Shown here one piece after another: positions 1-9,527 of a DNA stretch of 64,000 bases. The DNA comes from Muricauda sp. MAR_2010_75 (GTDB lineage: Bacteria > Bacteroidota > Bacteroidia > Flavobacteriales > Flavobacteriaceae): the NCBI RefSeq assembly GCF_000745185.1, contig NZ_JQNJ01000001.1, positions 4,360,697 through 4,424,696 on the forward strand. Direction: 5' to 3'. Within the stretch, counting starts at the first letter, position 1. Every line of letters starts with the position of its first letter. Under the pieces are notes generated by a model. That model made no database searches and was not told the DNA's origin. It saw only the letters and a program-made list of their open reading frames with translations. Made by a program: the position numbers and the translations under genes.

Positions 1-935
1 AACCCATCATTGTTGATATCGGCCATGTCATTCCCCATGGAAAAATTGGATACATGTCCAAAAGTCTTTAATGAACTTTCGGTGAAAGTGCCATTTTGAT
101 TATTAATGTACAGATGATCCTTTTCCGAATAATCATTGCTGGTAAATACATCTGGCCAACCATCATTATTGATATCCCCAATGGCCACTCCCAAAGTGAA
201 CGCCAGTTTATTTGCGATTATCCCCGATTCCATGGTAACATCGGTGAATATGCCATTGTTGTTCCTGAAAAGTCTTTCACCAGTATTATCAGGTAATGAC
301 AGCATACGGGTTCGGATGCTATCCAAACTGTACACGTCTATATCATGATTGATCAAGAACATATCCAAGTCACCATCCAAGTCATAATCAAAAAAAGCGG
401 CTTGTGTAGAATTCAAAGGAATATCCAATCCGTACTTCCCTGCCATTTCCTTAAAAACAGGAATGCCCTTGTCATTGATACCTTGATTGACCAACAACTC
501 ATTCCTAAGATGTTCTTTATTGGCAATTCTTCCAGATTTACAGATATATATGTCCAAGAGGCCATCATTGTTAATGTCCACAACTGTGACCCCAGTAGGG
601 AAACCAAACCCACCCTTTGTATTGGAGGAACGGGTCACGTTCCTAAATTTCATGTCTCCTTTGTTCAGGTAAAGGCTGTTGGCCCTTCTATTGCTGACAA
701 AATAAATATCCTGTAATCCATCATTATTAAAGTCTCCGGTGGCAACTCCCGCACCATTATAATAGTATTCGTAAACAAAACCATTTAGAAAAGTGTTTTC
801 ATCGAGTTGATTGTTAAATTCGATGCCGGTATAATCTGAATCCAACACTTCAAAAAGTTGGTTACTGGAACTATTCTTTTTGGTGCATGAACCTAACAGC
901 ATCAGCAACAAAAAACCTAAAAGATTTCTCTTCAT
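1..935 (-). CDS. FG-GAP/VCBS repeat lipoprotein (CRTAC1-like), 3' end cut by window edge
   Basis: The minus-strand frame is open from the ATG at 935 to the window edge (about 311 codons), so the C-terminus is missing. An in-frame ATG at 944 is an alternative start. The N-terminus is a lipoprotein signal ending LLGSC (Cys17). The body has repeated Asp/Asn-rich calcium-binding FG-GAP/VCBS blades, e.g. GDFNNDGLQDIYF, DINNDGLLDIYI, DYDLDGDLDMFL and DINNDGWPDVFT, typical of beta-propeller proteins of the CRTAC1/ASPIC-UnbV type. It lies downstream of a SusD gene on the same strand, where such surface lipoproteins are common in Bacteroidetes. Family knowledge suggests a surface-exposed binding role in the uptake locus; the ligand is unknown. 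An ASPIC/UnbV domain would lie in the missing part. Confidence 0.85.
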   Translation of the reverse strand, partial: MKRNLLGFLLLMLLGSCTKKNSSSNQLFEVLDSDYTGIEFNNQLDENTFLNGFVYEYYYNGAGVATGDFNNDGLQDIYFVSNRRANSLYLNKGDMKFRNVTRSSNTKGGFGFPTGVTVVDINNDGLLDIYICKSGRIANKEHLRNELLVNQGINDKGIPVFKEMAGKYGLDIPLNSTQAAFFDYDLDGDLDMFLINHDIDVYSLDSIRTRMLSLPDNTGERLFRNNNGIFTDVTMESGIIANKLAFTLGVAIGDINNDGWPDVFTSNDYSEKDHLYINNQNGTFTESSLKTFGHVSNFSMGNDMADINNDG

Positions 936-1067
936 TGAATCCATGGAGTTTTAGTTTCAAAATTTTCCAAATCAATCCCAATGCCCAATACATTTGGAAC
1001 CATCACTTTTAAGATAGAGCCGCGCAATGACAGGAGAAATAATCCCGATCGGTCAACAAAAGAAGGG

Positions 1068-1103
1068 CATAACAGCAATGGAACATGTCCTATTGCCGTT
1101 ATG
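1068..1103 (-). terminator. imperfect hairpin between susD and the VCBS gene
   Basis: The arms CATAAC.GCAAT and ATTGC.GTTATG form a stem of about 12 bp with one mismatch. On the minus strand it is followed by CCCTTCTTTTG, a weak T-rich tail. It lies about 25 bases past the SusD stop and could terminate or attenuate transcription into the VCBS gene, or act as a 3' stabiliser. Without a clean U-run the call is tentative. Confidence 0.35.
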
Positions 1104-1126
1104 AAACCACTTCTTAGTACCCACAT

Positions 1127-2614
1127 CTAATATCCAGGGTTTTGATCTAGACCATCAATGAGTTCAACTTCGGTGCCAGGCTTGGGCAGTAGCATATTGT
1201 TTGCAGAAACATTGGGATATAAATCCTCATTGGCTTCCACTACCATTTCTTTACGCACCAAATCAAACCAGCGATTGTTCTCAAAGGCTAATTCCCAATT
1301 TCTTTCTGCGATGACCGCATCATCAAATTGGCTTTGTGACAGTCCGGCTGGTAGGTCAACTGCAGGGTCAGGCGTACCAATTGCCTGGTTGTTCGCTCTT
1401 CTACGAATCATGTTCACTGCTTCATAGGCTTCGGTCGTAGGACCACTACCAGCCATATTGGCTGCTTCAGCATATATTAAAAGAACATCGGCATATCTTA
1501 TAATAGGAGTAAACAAATCGCCTTCTGTACTACCGCAAGGCGACACATCTGGGCCACAGGGAGGTCCTGCATCCCTAAATTTACCAATATACGGTTGTCC
1601 AAACTCTCCATCTTCCCATGCTGTACCGTCACTAAAAACAGTGTGGAAAGACACATCCTTACGATAGCCATCAGGGAAGGCATTAAAAAATCGTGCTTCA
1701 GAGAACCAATCGGACCAACCTCCTTCGCTACCAGGTCTGGTGGCATGGTGGTGCTTACTACCTGTACCATTACCGGCAGTTGAACTACCTGCGAACAAGA
1801 AAATCCATTCTGGACTGGTGAACTTATTGTCAGCCCTCCAGAGATTGGCGAAATCCGTTTCAAGACTAAATTCCCCACCATCCATGACTTCCTTGGCCTT
1901 ATCTCTTGCCAATGCATAACTAGCTGCATCTTTTAATGGCCAACCCGCCTTGGTCAAATATACTTTTGCCAACACTGCGGAGGCAGCCCATCGGTCTGCT
2001 CTTGCCTCTTCAGGAAATGAGTTTGGCAATAGATTTTCTGCATTTTGTAAATCTGATATGATTGCTGCATAAATTTCACTAACTGGAGATTGTCCCACAT
2101 TTGCAGCATCATTCTGGTTTTCAACAGTGATTATGGGCACCTCGCCCCACCATTGTGTCAGATAAAAATAGGATAGCCCTCTTAAAAAGTAAGCCTGACC
2201 CACTGACCCGTCCAAATTTGACAACTCACTTGTTTCAGCATTTGCAATGACACTGTTGGCATTGTTTATAGCACGGTACAATGCTCTCCAGACAGAAACA
2301 TGCAAACCATTGTTTGGATCTGGATGAAACTCATCATATTCTTTTAAGTTGGCCGCTGGAGGTCTGGAAGTAACATCTTCACTACCTCCACTCATTAGGA
2401 ATGTATTGTTAAAGTCAAAATTTCCCCAACCCCCATAAAGGTTTCTATAAATCCCAACTGTAGCGGCATCAAAATCGGCTTCCGTTGCAAAAAAGCTTTC
2501 AGGGGATAGTAAACCTTCGGGCTGTTCTTCCAACTCTGTACAGCCCGCTAAAACCAAAGCGGCTGTAATTCCTAGCAAAAACTGCTTTATAAATAACTTC
2601 TTCATTGATATCAA
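1127..2614 (-). CDS. RagB/SusD family nutrient-binding outer membrane lipoprotein
   Basis: A 495-residue protein with a lipoprotein signal ending LVLAGC (Cys25), so it is probably displayed on the outer membrane surface. The sequence follows the SusD plan: an N-terminal segment (PEGLLSPESFF), TPR-like helices including the ALYRAINNANSVI region, and a C-terminal block with RYADVLLIYAEAANMAG and ERNWELAFENNRWFDLVR, which are hallmark SusD motifs. SusD proteins cap the SusC channel and capture the ligand. It is 13 bases downstream of susC and almost certainly co-transcribed. The ATG at 2605 (MKKLF) is an equally plausible start. Homology alone does not give the substrate; the locus has no glycoside hydrolase within the window. 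Confidence 0.93.
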   Translation of the reverse strand: MISMKKLFIKQFLLGITAALVLAGCTELEEQPEGLLSPESFFATEADFDAATVGIYRNLYGGWGNFDFNNTFLMSGGSEDVTSRPPAANLKEYDEFHPDPNNGLHVSVWRALYRAINNANSVIANAETSELSNLDGSVGQAYFLRGLSYFYLTQWWGEVPIITVENQNDAANVGQSPVSEIYAAIISDLQNAENLLPNSFPEEARADRWAASAVLAKVYLTKAGWPLKDAASYALARDKAKEVMDGGEFSLETDFANLWRADNKFTSPEWIFLFAGSSTAGNGTGSKHHHATRPGSEGGWSDWFSEARFFNAFPDGYRKDVSFHTVFSDGTAWEDGEFGQPYIGKFRDAGPPCGPDVSPCGSTEGDLFTPIIRYADVLLIYAEAANMAGSGPTTEAYEAVNMIRRRANNQAIGTPDPAVDLPAGLSQSQFDDAVIAERNWELAFENNRWFDLVRKEMVVEANEDLYPNVSANNMLLPKPGTEVELIDGLDQNPGY

Positions 2615-2627
2615 TTTTTATTATTTC

Positions 2628-5600
2628 TTAAAAACCTAAATCCAAACCTACTGTTATCACTTTTTGGGATGGGTACGATGATGTATCCAAACCAGCTTGT
2701 GTATCTACTTGGTTCGTAGATTCAGGGTCATATCCGGTGTAATCCGTAATGGTGATCAGATTTGTTCCCGATACATAGAGACGTGCCTTGGAAATATTAA
2801 GCTTGTCCAATATTTCTGATGGAAAACTATACCCAAGGGCAATGTTCTTAAATCTGATGTAAGAACCATCTTCCAACCATCTGCTCGATTGCAGTTGCTC
2901 CTGTGAATTGGTTCCTTCGAAGGATGGCACGTTGGTATCTTCATTTTGAGGCGTCCATCGGTCCAAAATCGCAGCACCAGTTGCATCTGCATCCCCAGAA
3001 GTACGATCGGACCGTACTCTACCCAAATTGTATATGTCATTGCCTTGGACTCCTTGAATGAAAATGTTCAAATCAAGATTCCCATATCGGAAGGTATTGT
3101 TCCACCCAAAAGTGTAATCTGGAAGAGCACTTCCAATAACCGTGATGTCATCACCATTGATTTGATTGTCATTGTTTACATCAACATATTTTGGTGCTCC
3201 AGGGAAAGAGCCATACGTGGCAGCTTCGGCTGCTTCGGAACTTTTCCAAACCCCGTCCTGTATGTATCCTCTCATTTGGCCAATGGATTCACCAACCTCT
3301 AACCAGAGTACATTTCCAAAGTTGGGAAGTGAATTTACCCCTGCAACAGGAATCTCGTCCCTATCTCCATCCAATGACAAAACTTTGTTGTTGTTGAAAG
3401 CAATGTTGAATCCAGAATCCCATGAAAACCTCTCGGTTTTTAAAGGTGTACCTCCCAGATAAAATTCAAACCCTTTGTTCTCCACTTCGGCAATGTTTCT
3501 AAGAACATTGTCCACCCCTGAGGTACCTGGTAGCGGTACAAACAAAAGCAAATCCTCGGTTGTTTTCTTATAGTAATCTGCTATAAAGTTTAGCCTGTTG
3601 TTAAAGAGATCAAGATCTACCCCAACGTTGAACTGTCTGGTCTGCTCCCATTTTAAATCGGGGTTGGCAGCGGTTGCAGCTTGAATTACACCAACAGATG
3701 CCCCACCGCTTCCCAAAATGGTAGTAGTTGTTGAAAGTCTGGCCAAGGACAGGAAAGGAGCAATATTCTGGTTACCTATGATTCCGTAGCTTGCCCTTAA
3801 CTTAAAGTTGTTGATGTCCTCTGAATCTTCCAAAAATCTCTCATTTGAGATGTTCCAGGCAAAACCAGCAGATGGGAAGAAACCTCTTTTATTATTGGCT
3901 CCAAATACGGAAGAACCATCTGATCGGGCTGTAAGATTTATAGAATAACGATCGTCATATGCATAACTAAGTCTTCCGACGTAAGACAACAATGAACGTT
4001 CATCGTGGAACGAAGTGGGTACCTGAGGGTTGGCTCCAAGCGCCAAATTGTTAAAGGTTACTCCATCTGTCAAAAAACCGGTTGCTGAAGCAACGCTACC
4101 GTTATTCCTTTCATATTGTTGTTCAAGAACCCCGGTAACGGTAAGGCGATGAGCTTCACCAAGATTGGGTGTATACGTCAGTTGGTTGGTGTTCTGTAAT
4201 GTCAAACTCCTTTGATTGGTAATGGAAGCTGTCTCCAATTGGGTCTTATTTGTTGCCAATTGATTGTTGTAAGCACTGTTTTCCAAATCAACTGAACGAT
4301 ATGCCCCTCTAACCGTTAACTTAAGGTCATCAATAATCTCATATTCAAAATTGGCATTCACACTTACCGTATTTGAAATATTCTGGTTGATGGGTTCCTT
4401 GGCCACACCTACAGGGTTGAACTGTGTTGGTGGTCCAAAACTTCCGGAAGGTTGACTGTAGGTCCCATCGTCTTCATAGACCGGCAAAACCGGCGCAAAA
4501 AGTTGCGCTGAAAAAATTGGACTGTTCAATCCGTTCAAGGTTGTGGGGTGGTTTTCTTCCCTTGCTAGGAAAGCATTGACCCCAACACTCAACTTATCAC
4601 TTAATTTGGTCTTGATATTGGAACGAAGTGAATATCTGGTATACCCAGTGTTCAAGACTATTCCATCTTGATCGGTCACGTTTCCAGAGACATAGTAGTC
4701 AACGTTTTCACTTGCACCACTAATGCTTAGCACATGGTTTTGGGCAAAACCATTTTTGAAAATTTCATCTTGCCAATCCGTACCTCCGGTGCTTCTGAAA
4801 TTTGAGATTTCAGAATCACTGAAAACCGGTGATCCACCAAAAGCGACCCTGTGGGCATTGACAGTTTGTGCATATTCTGAGGCATTGAGCAAATCCAATT
4901 CCCTTCTTACCGTGTGTACACTAAAAAAGGTATTGTAGGTCAATACCGGCTTTCCTATTTTTCCCGTCTTGGTCGTAATCAAGATAACCCCATTTGCTCC
5001 ACGAGAACCGTAAATCGCAGTAGCAGAAGCATCTTTTAAAACTTGAATGGATTCGATATCATTTGGGTTCAAATTGTTTAAGGACCCGCCTTGAAAACCA
5101 TCAATAACTATAAGTGGATCATTTCCTGCACTCAGCGAGTTGGACCCCCTTATCCGAATGTTTACCCCTCCGTTGGGTGAACCATCGGTACTTTGAATAA
5201 ACACACCAGGAACACGACCCTGAAGGGCTTGGTCTGTTCTTGTAATCGGAAGTTCCTCAAGTTCTTCAACTTCCACAGAAACAACAGACCCAGTCAAATC
5301 CACCTTACGCTGGGTACCATACCCAACTACAACAACTTCATTAAGCCCGGCCGCGCTTTCTTCAAGAATGATAGTAAGGCTTGATTGACCGTTAGCGGGA
5401 ATTTCTTTGGTTCCATAGCCAATAAATGAAACTATAAGAATGGCGTTCTCATCGGATAAGGTCATTGAAAAATTGCCATCAAAATCGGCTTGGGTTCCAT
5501 TTGTCGTCCCTTTTTCTACAATATTGGCACCACCCAAGGGTACATTTTGGGAGTCAACCACAGTCCCAGACACCTGATACTGTATAGGTTGCTCAATTTC

Positions 5601-5993
5601 AGCCTTATCTTGATCGTCAATACGTGATCGTTGGCTTTCAGTAAGGATTATTTTTCTATCGAGAATTTCAAAAACCGTTCTGGTCTTATCAAATAAACGG
5701 TTTAAAACTTCCTCAATATTGGCTTTAGTAAATTTTAGGGTAACCCTTTGATTAAGGTTAACAGCAGTAGTCTTAAAAATGAAAGTGAATTCGGTGGTCG
5801 ATTCAATCTCATCTATAACTTCCGCTACAGTTGCCGATTCCACATCCAGGGTGACTTTGGTTAACTGAGAGTAGGAACTTTTGGCTTGCAGCGATAAGGT
5901 TATCGTAAATAGTACAACAAGCGATAACTTCATTTTAAGGTTTAAATTTAGTGTCCGGGGTATTATATAGCCAGACTTCCAGAAGCTTTTCAT
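2628..5993 (-). CDS. SusC/RagA family TonB-linked outer membrane protein with STN domain
   Basis: A 1121-residue TonB-dependent transporter. After a signal peptide (hydrophobic stretch about residues 22-38) comes an STN (secretin/TonB short N-terminal) domain at about 44-115, a carboxypeptidase-regulatory-like beta domain at about 135-215, the TonB-box-like EVVVVGYG near 220, a plug containing DPLIVIDGF and the GSRGANGVILITTK motif, and a 22-strand barrel ending in LDLGF. The STN domain marks it as a transducing receptor that signals through FecR to an ECF sigma factor, and those two genes lie immediately upstream (fecR at 6130, sigma at 7411). It imports the substrate captured by the downstream SusD. 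Confidence 0.95.
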   Translation of the reverse strand: MKSFWKSGYIIPRTLNLNLKMKLSLVVLFTITLSLQAKSSYSQLTKVTLDVESATVAEVIDEIESTTEFTFIFKTTAVNLNQRVTLKFTKANIEEVLNRLFDKTRTVFEILDRKIILTESQRSRIDDQDKAEIEQPIQYQVSGTVVDSQNVPLGGANIVEKGTTNGTQADFDGNFSMTLSDENAILIVSFIGYGTKEIPANGQSSLTIILEESAAGLNEVVVVGYGTQRKVDLTGSVVSVEVEELEELPITRTDQALQGRVPGVFIQSTDGSPNGGVNIRIRGSNSLSAGNDPLIVIDGFQGGSLNNLNPNDIESIQVLKDASATAIYGSRGANGVILITTKTGKIGKPVLTYNTFFSVHTVRRELDLLNASEYAQTVNAHRVAFGGSPVFSDSEISNFRSTGGTDWQDEIFKNGFAQNHVLSISGASENVDYYVSGNVTDQDGIVLNTGYTRYSLRSNIKTKLSDKLSVGVNAFLAREENHPTTLNGLNSPIFSAQLFAPVLPVYEDDGTYSQPSGSFGPPTQFNPVGVAKEPINQNISNTVSVNANFEYEIIDDLKLTVRGAYRSVDLENSAYNNQLATNKTQLETASITNQRSLTLQNTNQLTYTPNLGEAHRLTVTGVLEQQYERNNGSVASATGFLTDGVTFNNLALGANPQVPTSFHDERSLLSYVGRLSYAYDDRYSINLTARSDGSSVFGANNKRGFFPSAGFAWNISNERFLEDSEDINNFKLRASYGIIGNQNIAPFLSLARLSTTTTILGSGGASVGVIQAATAANPDLKWEQTRQFNVGVDLDLFNNRLNFIADYYKKTTEDLLLFVPLPGTSGVDNVLRNIAEVENKGFEFYLGGTPLKTERFSWDSGFNIAFNNNKVLSLDGDRDEIPVAGVNSLPNFGNVLWLEVGESIGQMRGYIQDGVWKSSEAAEAATYGSFPGAPKYVDVNNDNQINGDDITVIGSALPDYTFGWNNTFRYGNLDLNIFIQGVQGNDIYNLGRVRSDRTSGDADATGAAILDRWTPQNEDTNVPSFEGTNSQEQLQSSRWLEDGSYIRFKNIALGYSFPSEILDKLNISKARLYVSGTNLITITDYTGYDPESTNQVDTQAGLDTSSYPSQKVITVGLDLGF

Positions 5994-6045
5994 AACTTTG
6001 GTTGAGTTTTAGTGATTAATTAGTTTATAGGTCACTGAATTTTCG

Positions 6046-6071
6046 TCGGGGAATGTAGCAGCATTTCCCGA
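6046..6071 (+). terminator. hairpin with T-rich tail between fecR and susC (locus A)
   Basis: TCGGGGAATG and CATTTCCCGA pair over 10 positions with one mismatch around a TAGCAG loop. The T-run (ATTTTTATTTT) follows on the plus strand, although the flanking genes are on the minus strand. It may act as leader structure of the susC transcript, or stop antisense transcription. Locus B has a similar hairpin in the equivalent fecR-susC gap. Confidence 0.4.
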
Positions 6072-6129
6072 TTTTTATTTTACGGTTCAGCGGAAAGGGG
6101 ATTGTGTACAGTGCATAGAATTATGATGT

Positions 6130-7293
6130 TTAGTTAATTACTACTTTGTTTTCCACTACTTCATAGTCAATCCGATAAACCTGTTTGAAATAGTTCAACA
6201 CCTGCTCAATTGTTTCCTTTTCAGTTTCTATGGTGGCATTGAACCGTTCCTTTGCCAAGGATTCGTTGTTGTTTATGATAGTGACGTTATAGTAGCGTTG
6301 AAGTTTTATCAAAATATTTTCGAAAGGTTCGTTCCGAATCACAATTCTACCTTCTACCCAAGAGGTATACAATGAGGTATTGACTTTTGACTTGGAAATA
6401 TTCTTGTTGGAGCGATTAAAAGAGCCCATGTAGCCTGGCTCAAGTAACACCTTGCTATTTTCATCGAAATTGTTGAGAGGTTCCAGACTCACCAGTCCAT
6501 CTACCAGTACTACCTCAGTATCACTATTCTCCCCATAGTCGGATAGATTGAACCGCGTACCCAAGACTTCAACATTCAAATCATGGGCGTTTACCACAAA
6601 TGGGTGTTCCTTGTCATGGGCGACTTCCAAAAAAGCTTCGCCTTCCAAGAACACTTCGCGTTTTTGTCCAGGCAAGAAACTTACCGGGTAACGAAGGGAG
6701 CTCCCTGAATTGAGGTGTACTTTGGTCCCATCAGAAAGCACAAGATTGAAACGCTTGGCGTTGGGTACTTTTAATGTATTATAAATGATGGTCTCCTGCT
6801 TAGCGTTTTCGTATTTAATCGTGTTACCTTTCTGGATACCCACCAAATTGCCATTGGCAGACTGTATGCTCCCATTGGTATCTGTATTAAGGACCTTTAC
6901 TTCACCGTTGTCCAACTGTAGGGTTATCTGATCGGTGCGTGGAACAATGGTTGGGTTAACACTTTCTGTTTCGGGAAAAAATTGGTTTCTAAACATAAAA
7001 CCCACTCCAAATAAAATAACAATCAATGCGGCATAGCGGAAGAAAGTTCCCATCCGCTTTTGATAAAAAACATTCTTATCCTTTCTAATTTCCTTGAAAA
7101 GTTGTTGCTTAATTTCCTTCTTGTCGAGTTCGTTCATTGAAACTGTTATTGCATAGTAGGTTTTTACATATTGTTTAAAGGTGGAATCATGTTTTTGATC
7201 CTGAATCCATTCATTCAAGCTATCCAAATCATGGCTATTTGCGGAATCGCAAAGAAACTTTACCAGAAGTGAATCCATACCTTTTGACGACAT
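6130..7293 (-). CDS. FecR family anti-sigma factor (locus A)
   Basis: A 387-residue single-pass inner membrane protein. Residues 1-80 form the cytoplasmic sigma-binding part, one transmembrane helix lies at about 86-101 (FRYAALIVILFGVGFMF), and the periplasmic part holds the FecR domain (VPNAKRFNLVLSDGTKVHL, GEAFLEVAHDKEHPF, VLGTRFNLSDY) and a C-terminal DUF4974 domain (about 315-387). FecR proteins bind the STN domain of the partner SusC and control the cognate ECF sigma factor. The sigma gene is divergent 117 bases away, and susC follows 136 bases downstream. Confidence 0.94.
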   Translation of the reverse strand: MSSKGMDSLLVKFLCDSANSHDLDSLNEWIQDQKHDSTFKQYVKTYYAITVSMNELDKKEIKQQLFKEIRKDKNVFYQKRMGTFFRYAALIVILFGVGFMFRNQFFPETESVNPTIVPRTDQITLQLDNGEVKVLNTDTNGSIQSANGNLVGIQKGNTIKYENAKQETIIYNTLKVPNAKRFNLVLSDGTKVHLNSGSSLRYPVSFLPGQKREVFLEGEAFLEVAHDKEHPFVVNAHDLNVEVLGTRFNLSDYGENSDTEVVLVDGLVSLEPLNNFDENSKVLLEPGYMGSFNRSNKNISKSKVNTSLYTSWVEGRIVIRNEPFENILIKLQRYYNVTIINNNESLAKERFNATIETEKETIEQVLNYFKQVYRIDYEVVENKVVIN

Positions 7294-7410
7294 TGTTAGT
7301 TGAGCTCGTTTTAAGAATTACAAAGCACAATCACAATACCCTAATTTTTTGTCTATTTTTTTTAATATTCGCAAAATATTTACTTTTAGTTTCTTGAAAA
7401 CGCATAACCA

Positions 7411-7989
7411 ATGGAATTTAAAGATAATGAGGAATTGATTAAGGCACTGAACAATGGCAAGGAAATTGCTTATGAATATTTGGTGGACACATACGGAAAC
7501 CGTATGTATGCTTACGCGCTTACTTTAGTAAAGAATCCACCATTGGCAAAGGATATTGTTCAAAATGTTTTCTTGAACACATGGAAATTCCGCAAAAAAC
7601 TCAGTAGTAAATATGACATAAAGAACTTCCTTTTTAGATCTGTCCATAATGAATTTATTAACCAATATCAAAAGGATAAGGCCCAGATGCTCCTACAATA
7701 TAAATATGTGGAGACTTTGAATCAAATTGTGGAGGAATCGGATGAAAACACAATTGTCCAGATGATAAAGATTGTCTATCAGGAAATCGAAAAACTTCCC
7801 CCCAAATGCAAGGAGGTTTTCTGTCTCAGTAAAAAAGAAGGGCTCACAAATAATGAAATATCATTACATCTTGGCATATCATTAAAAACGGTTGAAGCTC
7901 AGATCACCAAGGCCTTCACAATACTTCGAGCAAGGTTGGGAGAACAATTTGAGTCTATTTTCCTATTGATATTCAATCCAAATTTCTAG
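7411..7989 (+). CDS. ECF RNA polymerase sigma-70 factor (locus A)
   Basis: A 192-residue Bacteroidetes-type ECF sigma factor. Region 2 is visible at about 20-85 (AKDIVQNVFLNTWKFR) and region 4 at about 125-180, with the LPPKCKEVF start and the ISLKTVEAQITKAF recognition helix. It is divergent from fecR, the standard layout for SusC/FecR/sigma signalling. It should transcribe the locus A uptake operon when SusC binds substrate. Between the sigma gene and 8236 the DNA is AT-rich, and I see no gene in it. Confidence 0.94.
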   Translation: MEFKDNEELIKALNNGKEIAYEYLVDTYGNRMYAYALTLVKNPPLAKDIVQNVFLNTWKFRKKLSSKYDIKNFLFRSVHNEFINQYQKDKAQMLLQYKYVETLNQIVEESDENTIVQMIKIVYQEIEKLPPKCKEVFCLSKKEGLTNNEISLHLGISLKTVEAQITKAFTILRARLGEQFESIFLLIFNPNF

Positions 7990-8235
7990 TTATTTAAAAG
8001 TAAAATATTTCAATCATATTAACTTTTTTGGCAAGCCAAAATTAAACCATATTAATTTTTTAATCTTACAAATTAATTGAAGATAAGCAAGTCTATTGTA
8101 ACACTTCAAGGTTCCCAAAACTTACCAAACTAATACTATTGAGCGAGGCAACTTTATCTAATCGATTATATATAGTCTTCTCATCGAATTTGGGAATCCA
8201 AAGGTCTTTTGGCTTCAAACTTATATCGTTCAAAC

Positions 8236-8680
8236 CTAACCTTCTGTTATTTCAAGCTTCAGATAACTCTTCCCAAAACTATTCTTGACCACTTTGACCT
8301 TTTTAATGATTTCCATTAAATCTGTTTGAAGGGAGGCTGCCTTTTTCTCTAAACGATCATGCTTAATCCTAGGCCCAATACCTCACCTTCAAATACTGGG
8401 TATGGCTTTGGTGGATTCTTTTCCATCATGTCCTCTAGAAAATAATCCTCTTGCCCATCATTGTCCAATTCCAGATTGAACAAAGCTTGCTGCATGCCAA
8501 TAGTGAGAAGCGTCTGGTTCTTTACAATGTCCCTGATAATGGCAATAATCGTACCTGTCTGATTCCCGTTCTTAATGATCTCACGGCCAATACTGTTTTC
8601 AAACCTTTCCAAAGGCAAGAACCTGTTCTACTCAAAAAAACAGTGATCCATCAAACGAATTTTTTAGTAGAAAGGTAAAT
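8236..8680 (-). pseudogene. decayed BfmA/BtgA family mobilisation protein
   Basis: Reading the minus strand across frames recovers the plan of BfmA/BtgA mobilisation proteins as I recall it. IRLMDHCFFE is followed by an in-frame TAG, then NRFLPLERF, EIIKNGNQTG, IIAIIRDIVKNQT and GMQQALF. After a frame change near 8380 come HDRLEKKAASLQTDLMEII and VKNSFGKSYLKLEITEG before TAG at 8236. The family usually has FFEWHGFLP.ERF at the first break, so the TAG plausibly replaces a Trp codon. The upstream part (DNA-binding N-terminus) is not recognisable. In Flavobacteriia these genes sit on mobilisable or integrative elements, so this is probably a relic of one. I compared with remembered family members only. 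Confidence 0.7.
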
Positions 8681-8709
8681 TCAGCTGGTTTCAAATGAAT
8701 GCAATAAAA

Positions 8710-8743
8710 AAAGCACTGTCAATCAGTCAGTTGACAGTGCTTT
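8710..8743 (-). terminator. strong intrinsic terminator downstream of the tRNA relic
   Basis: A perfect 13-bp stem, AAAGCACTGTCAA with TTGACAGTGCTTT, closes an 8-base loop. On the minus strand the stem runs directly into a T tract (GCTTTTTTTATTGC). It lies just beyond the tRNA-like 3' end at 8763, as expected for the terminator of a former tRNA transcript. Confidence 0.8.
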
Positions 8744-8762
8744 GATACCACCTATTTAGTGG

Positions 8763-8801
8763 TTCGTCGGGATGACTGACCTCTTAAAGAGGCGCTAACC
8801 C
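8763..8801 (-). pseudogene. collapsed tRNA fragment (possible integration scar)
   Basis: On the minus strand GGTTAGCGC (D-arm-like) is followed by CCTCTTTAAGAGG, a closed-up anticodon stem with no anticodon loop left, then GTC and AGTCATCCCGACGA, which resembles the end of a T-arm plus acceptor 3' strand. The T-loop consensus GTTCGA is missing. This reads as a tRNA (acceptor resembling tRNA-Pro or a similar CGGGATG tRNA) that lost internal segments. Its position beside a decayed mobilisation gene and a terminator fits an old attachment site. Not functional. Confidence 0.45.
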
Positions 8802-8984
8802 ATTAATATCCAGAATATTATGTCGATTTTCCCAAAATAGGACATCCCATAGGACATCTTCGTATGAAATAATGATTTTCACGAGTTAAAAGTAAACAAT
8901 TAAACTCAAATAAAATCAGTTAAATCCCCCAAATGCCATTTGCACAGAATTACACTGTGTTTTACACTACAATGAACTTATGAA

Positions 8985-9446
8985 TTACAAGTTCTTTTCA
9001 ATATCGGATAGAATCAAAAGGGTTGTTGGACTTCCATAATTGATCAGCCTGTCCACAAAGTCCTGCAAATGTTTTTGGTCCCGCAGAATTGCTCTAATAT
9101 GGATATTATAAGGGCCTGTAATCCTATGTGCCTCCTCCACTTCAACAAAGTCATGGATTTCCTCCAAAAAATACTTTAGTTTTCCATCGAAAATCTTTAG
9201 AAGGATAAAGACCTCCATCCCATACCCCAACAAGGCATAATTGACCTTGAGACTGTACAATTCGATTATGCCTAAATCCTCTAGCTTCTGAATCCTTTCC
9301 CTCACAGATGAAGGCGAAAGTGAAATGATTCTGCCGATTTCGGCAAATGAATACCTAGAATTCTTTCTCAGAAGACCAATTATTCGGTTATCTATTCCAT
9401 CAACCATCCTTTCAACGTTATTTTGGTCAAAATTATACTTATTCAA
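8985..9446 (-). CDS. Lrp/AsnC family transcriptional regulator
   Basis: A 153-residue protein with an N-terminal winged helix-turn-helix (about 14-65: IDNRIIGLLRKNSRYSFAEI, SPSSVRERIQKLEDLGII) and a C-terminal RAM/AsnC effector domain (about 75-150). Lrp/AsnC proteins sense amino acids or related small molecules and often regulate a neighbouring divergent gene. Here the divergent neighbour, 81 bases away, is a TauE/SafE permease, so it probably regulates that gene and itself. The ligand cannot be inferred. The start codon was chosen as the first Met before the helix-turn-helix; internal starts (MVDGIDNR) are possible. Confidence 0.9.
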   Translation of the reverse strand: MNKYNFDQNNVERMVDGIDNRIIGLLRKNSRYSFAEIGRIISLSPSSVRERIQKLEDLGIIELYSLKVNYALLGYGMEVFILLKIFDGKLKYFLEEIHDFVEVEEAHRITGPYNIHIRAILRDQKHLQDFVDRLINYGSPTTLLILSDIEKNL

Positions 9447-9488
9447 TTAAAATACCCTGCATTTTCCAAATTTTCAATTTTAAAACCA

Positions 9489-9523
9489 TTTTGCAACCCA
9501 CTAGATTAGCCGTTTAATTTTTG
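9489..9523 (+). promoter_or_regulatory. candidate Bacteroidetes-type promoter for the TauE/SafE gene
   Basis: TTTTG at 9489-9493 and TAATTTTTG at 9515-9523 are separated by 21 bases. They resemble the -33 TTTG and -7 TAnnTTTG elements of Bacteroidetes, although the -7 match has one extra base. The predicted start would leave almost no leader before the ATG at 9528, so this is only a candidate. Confidence 0.3.
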
Positions 9524-9527
9524 AAAC

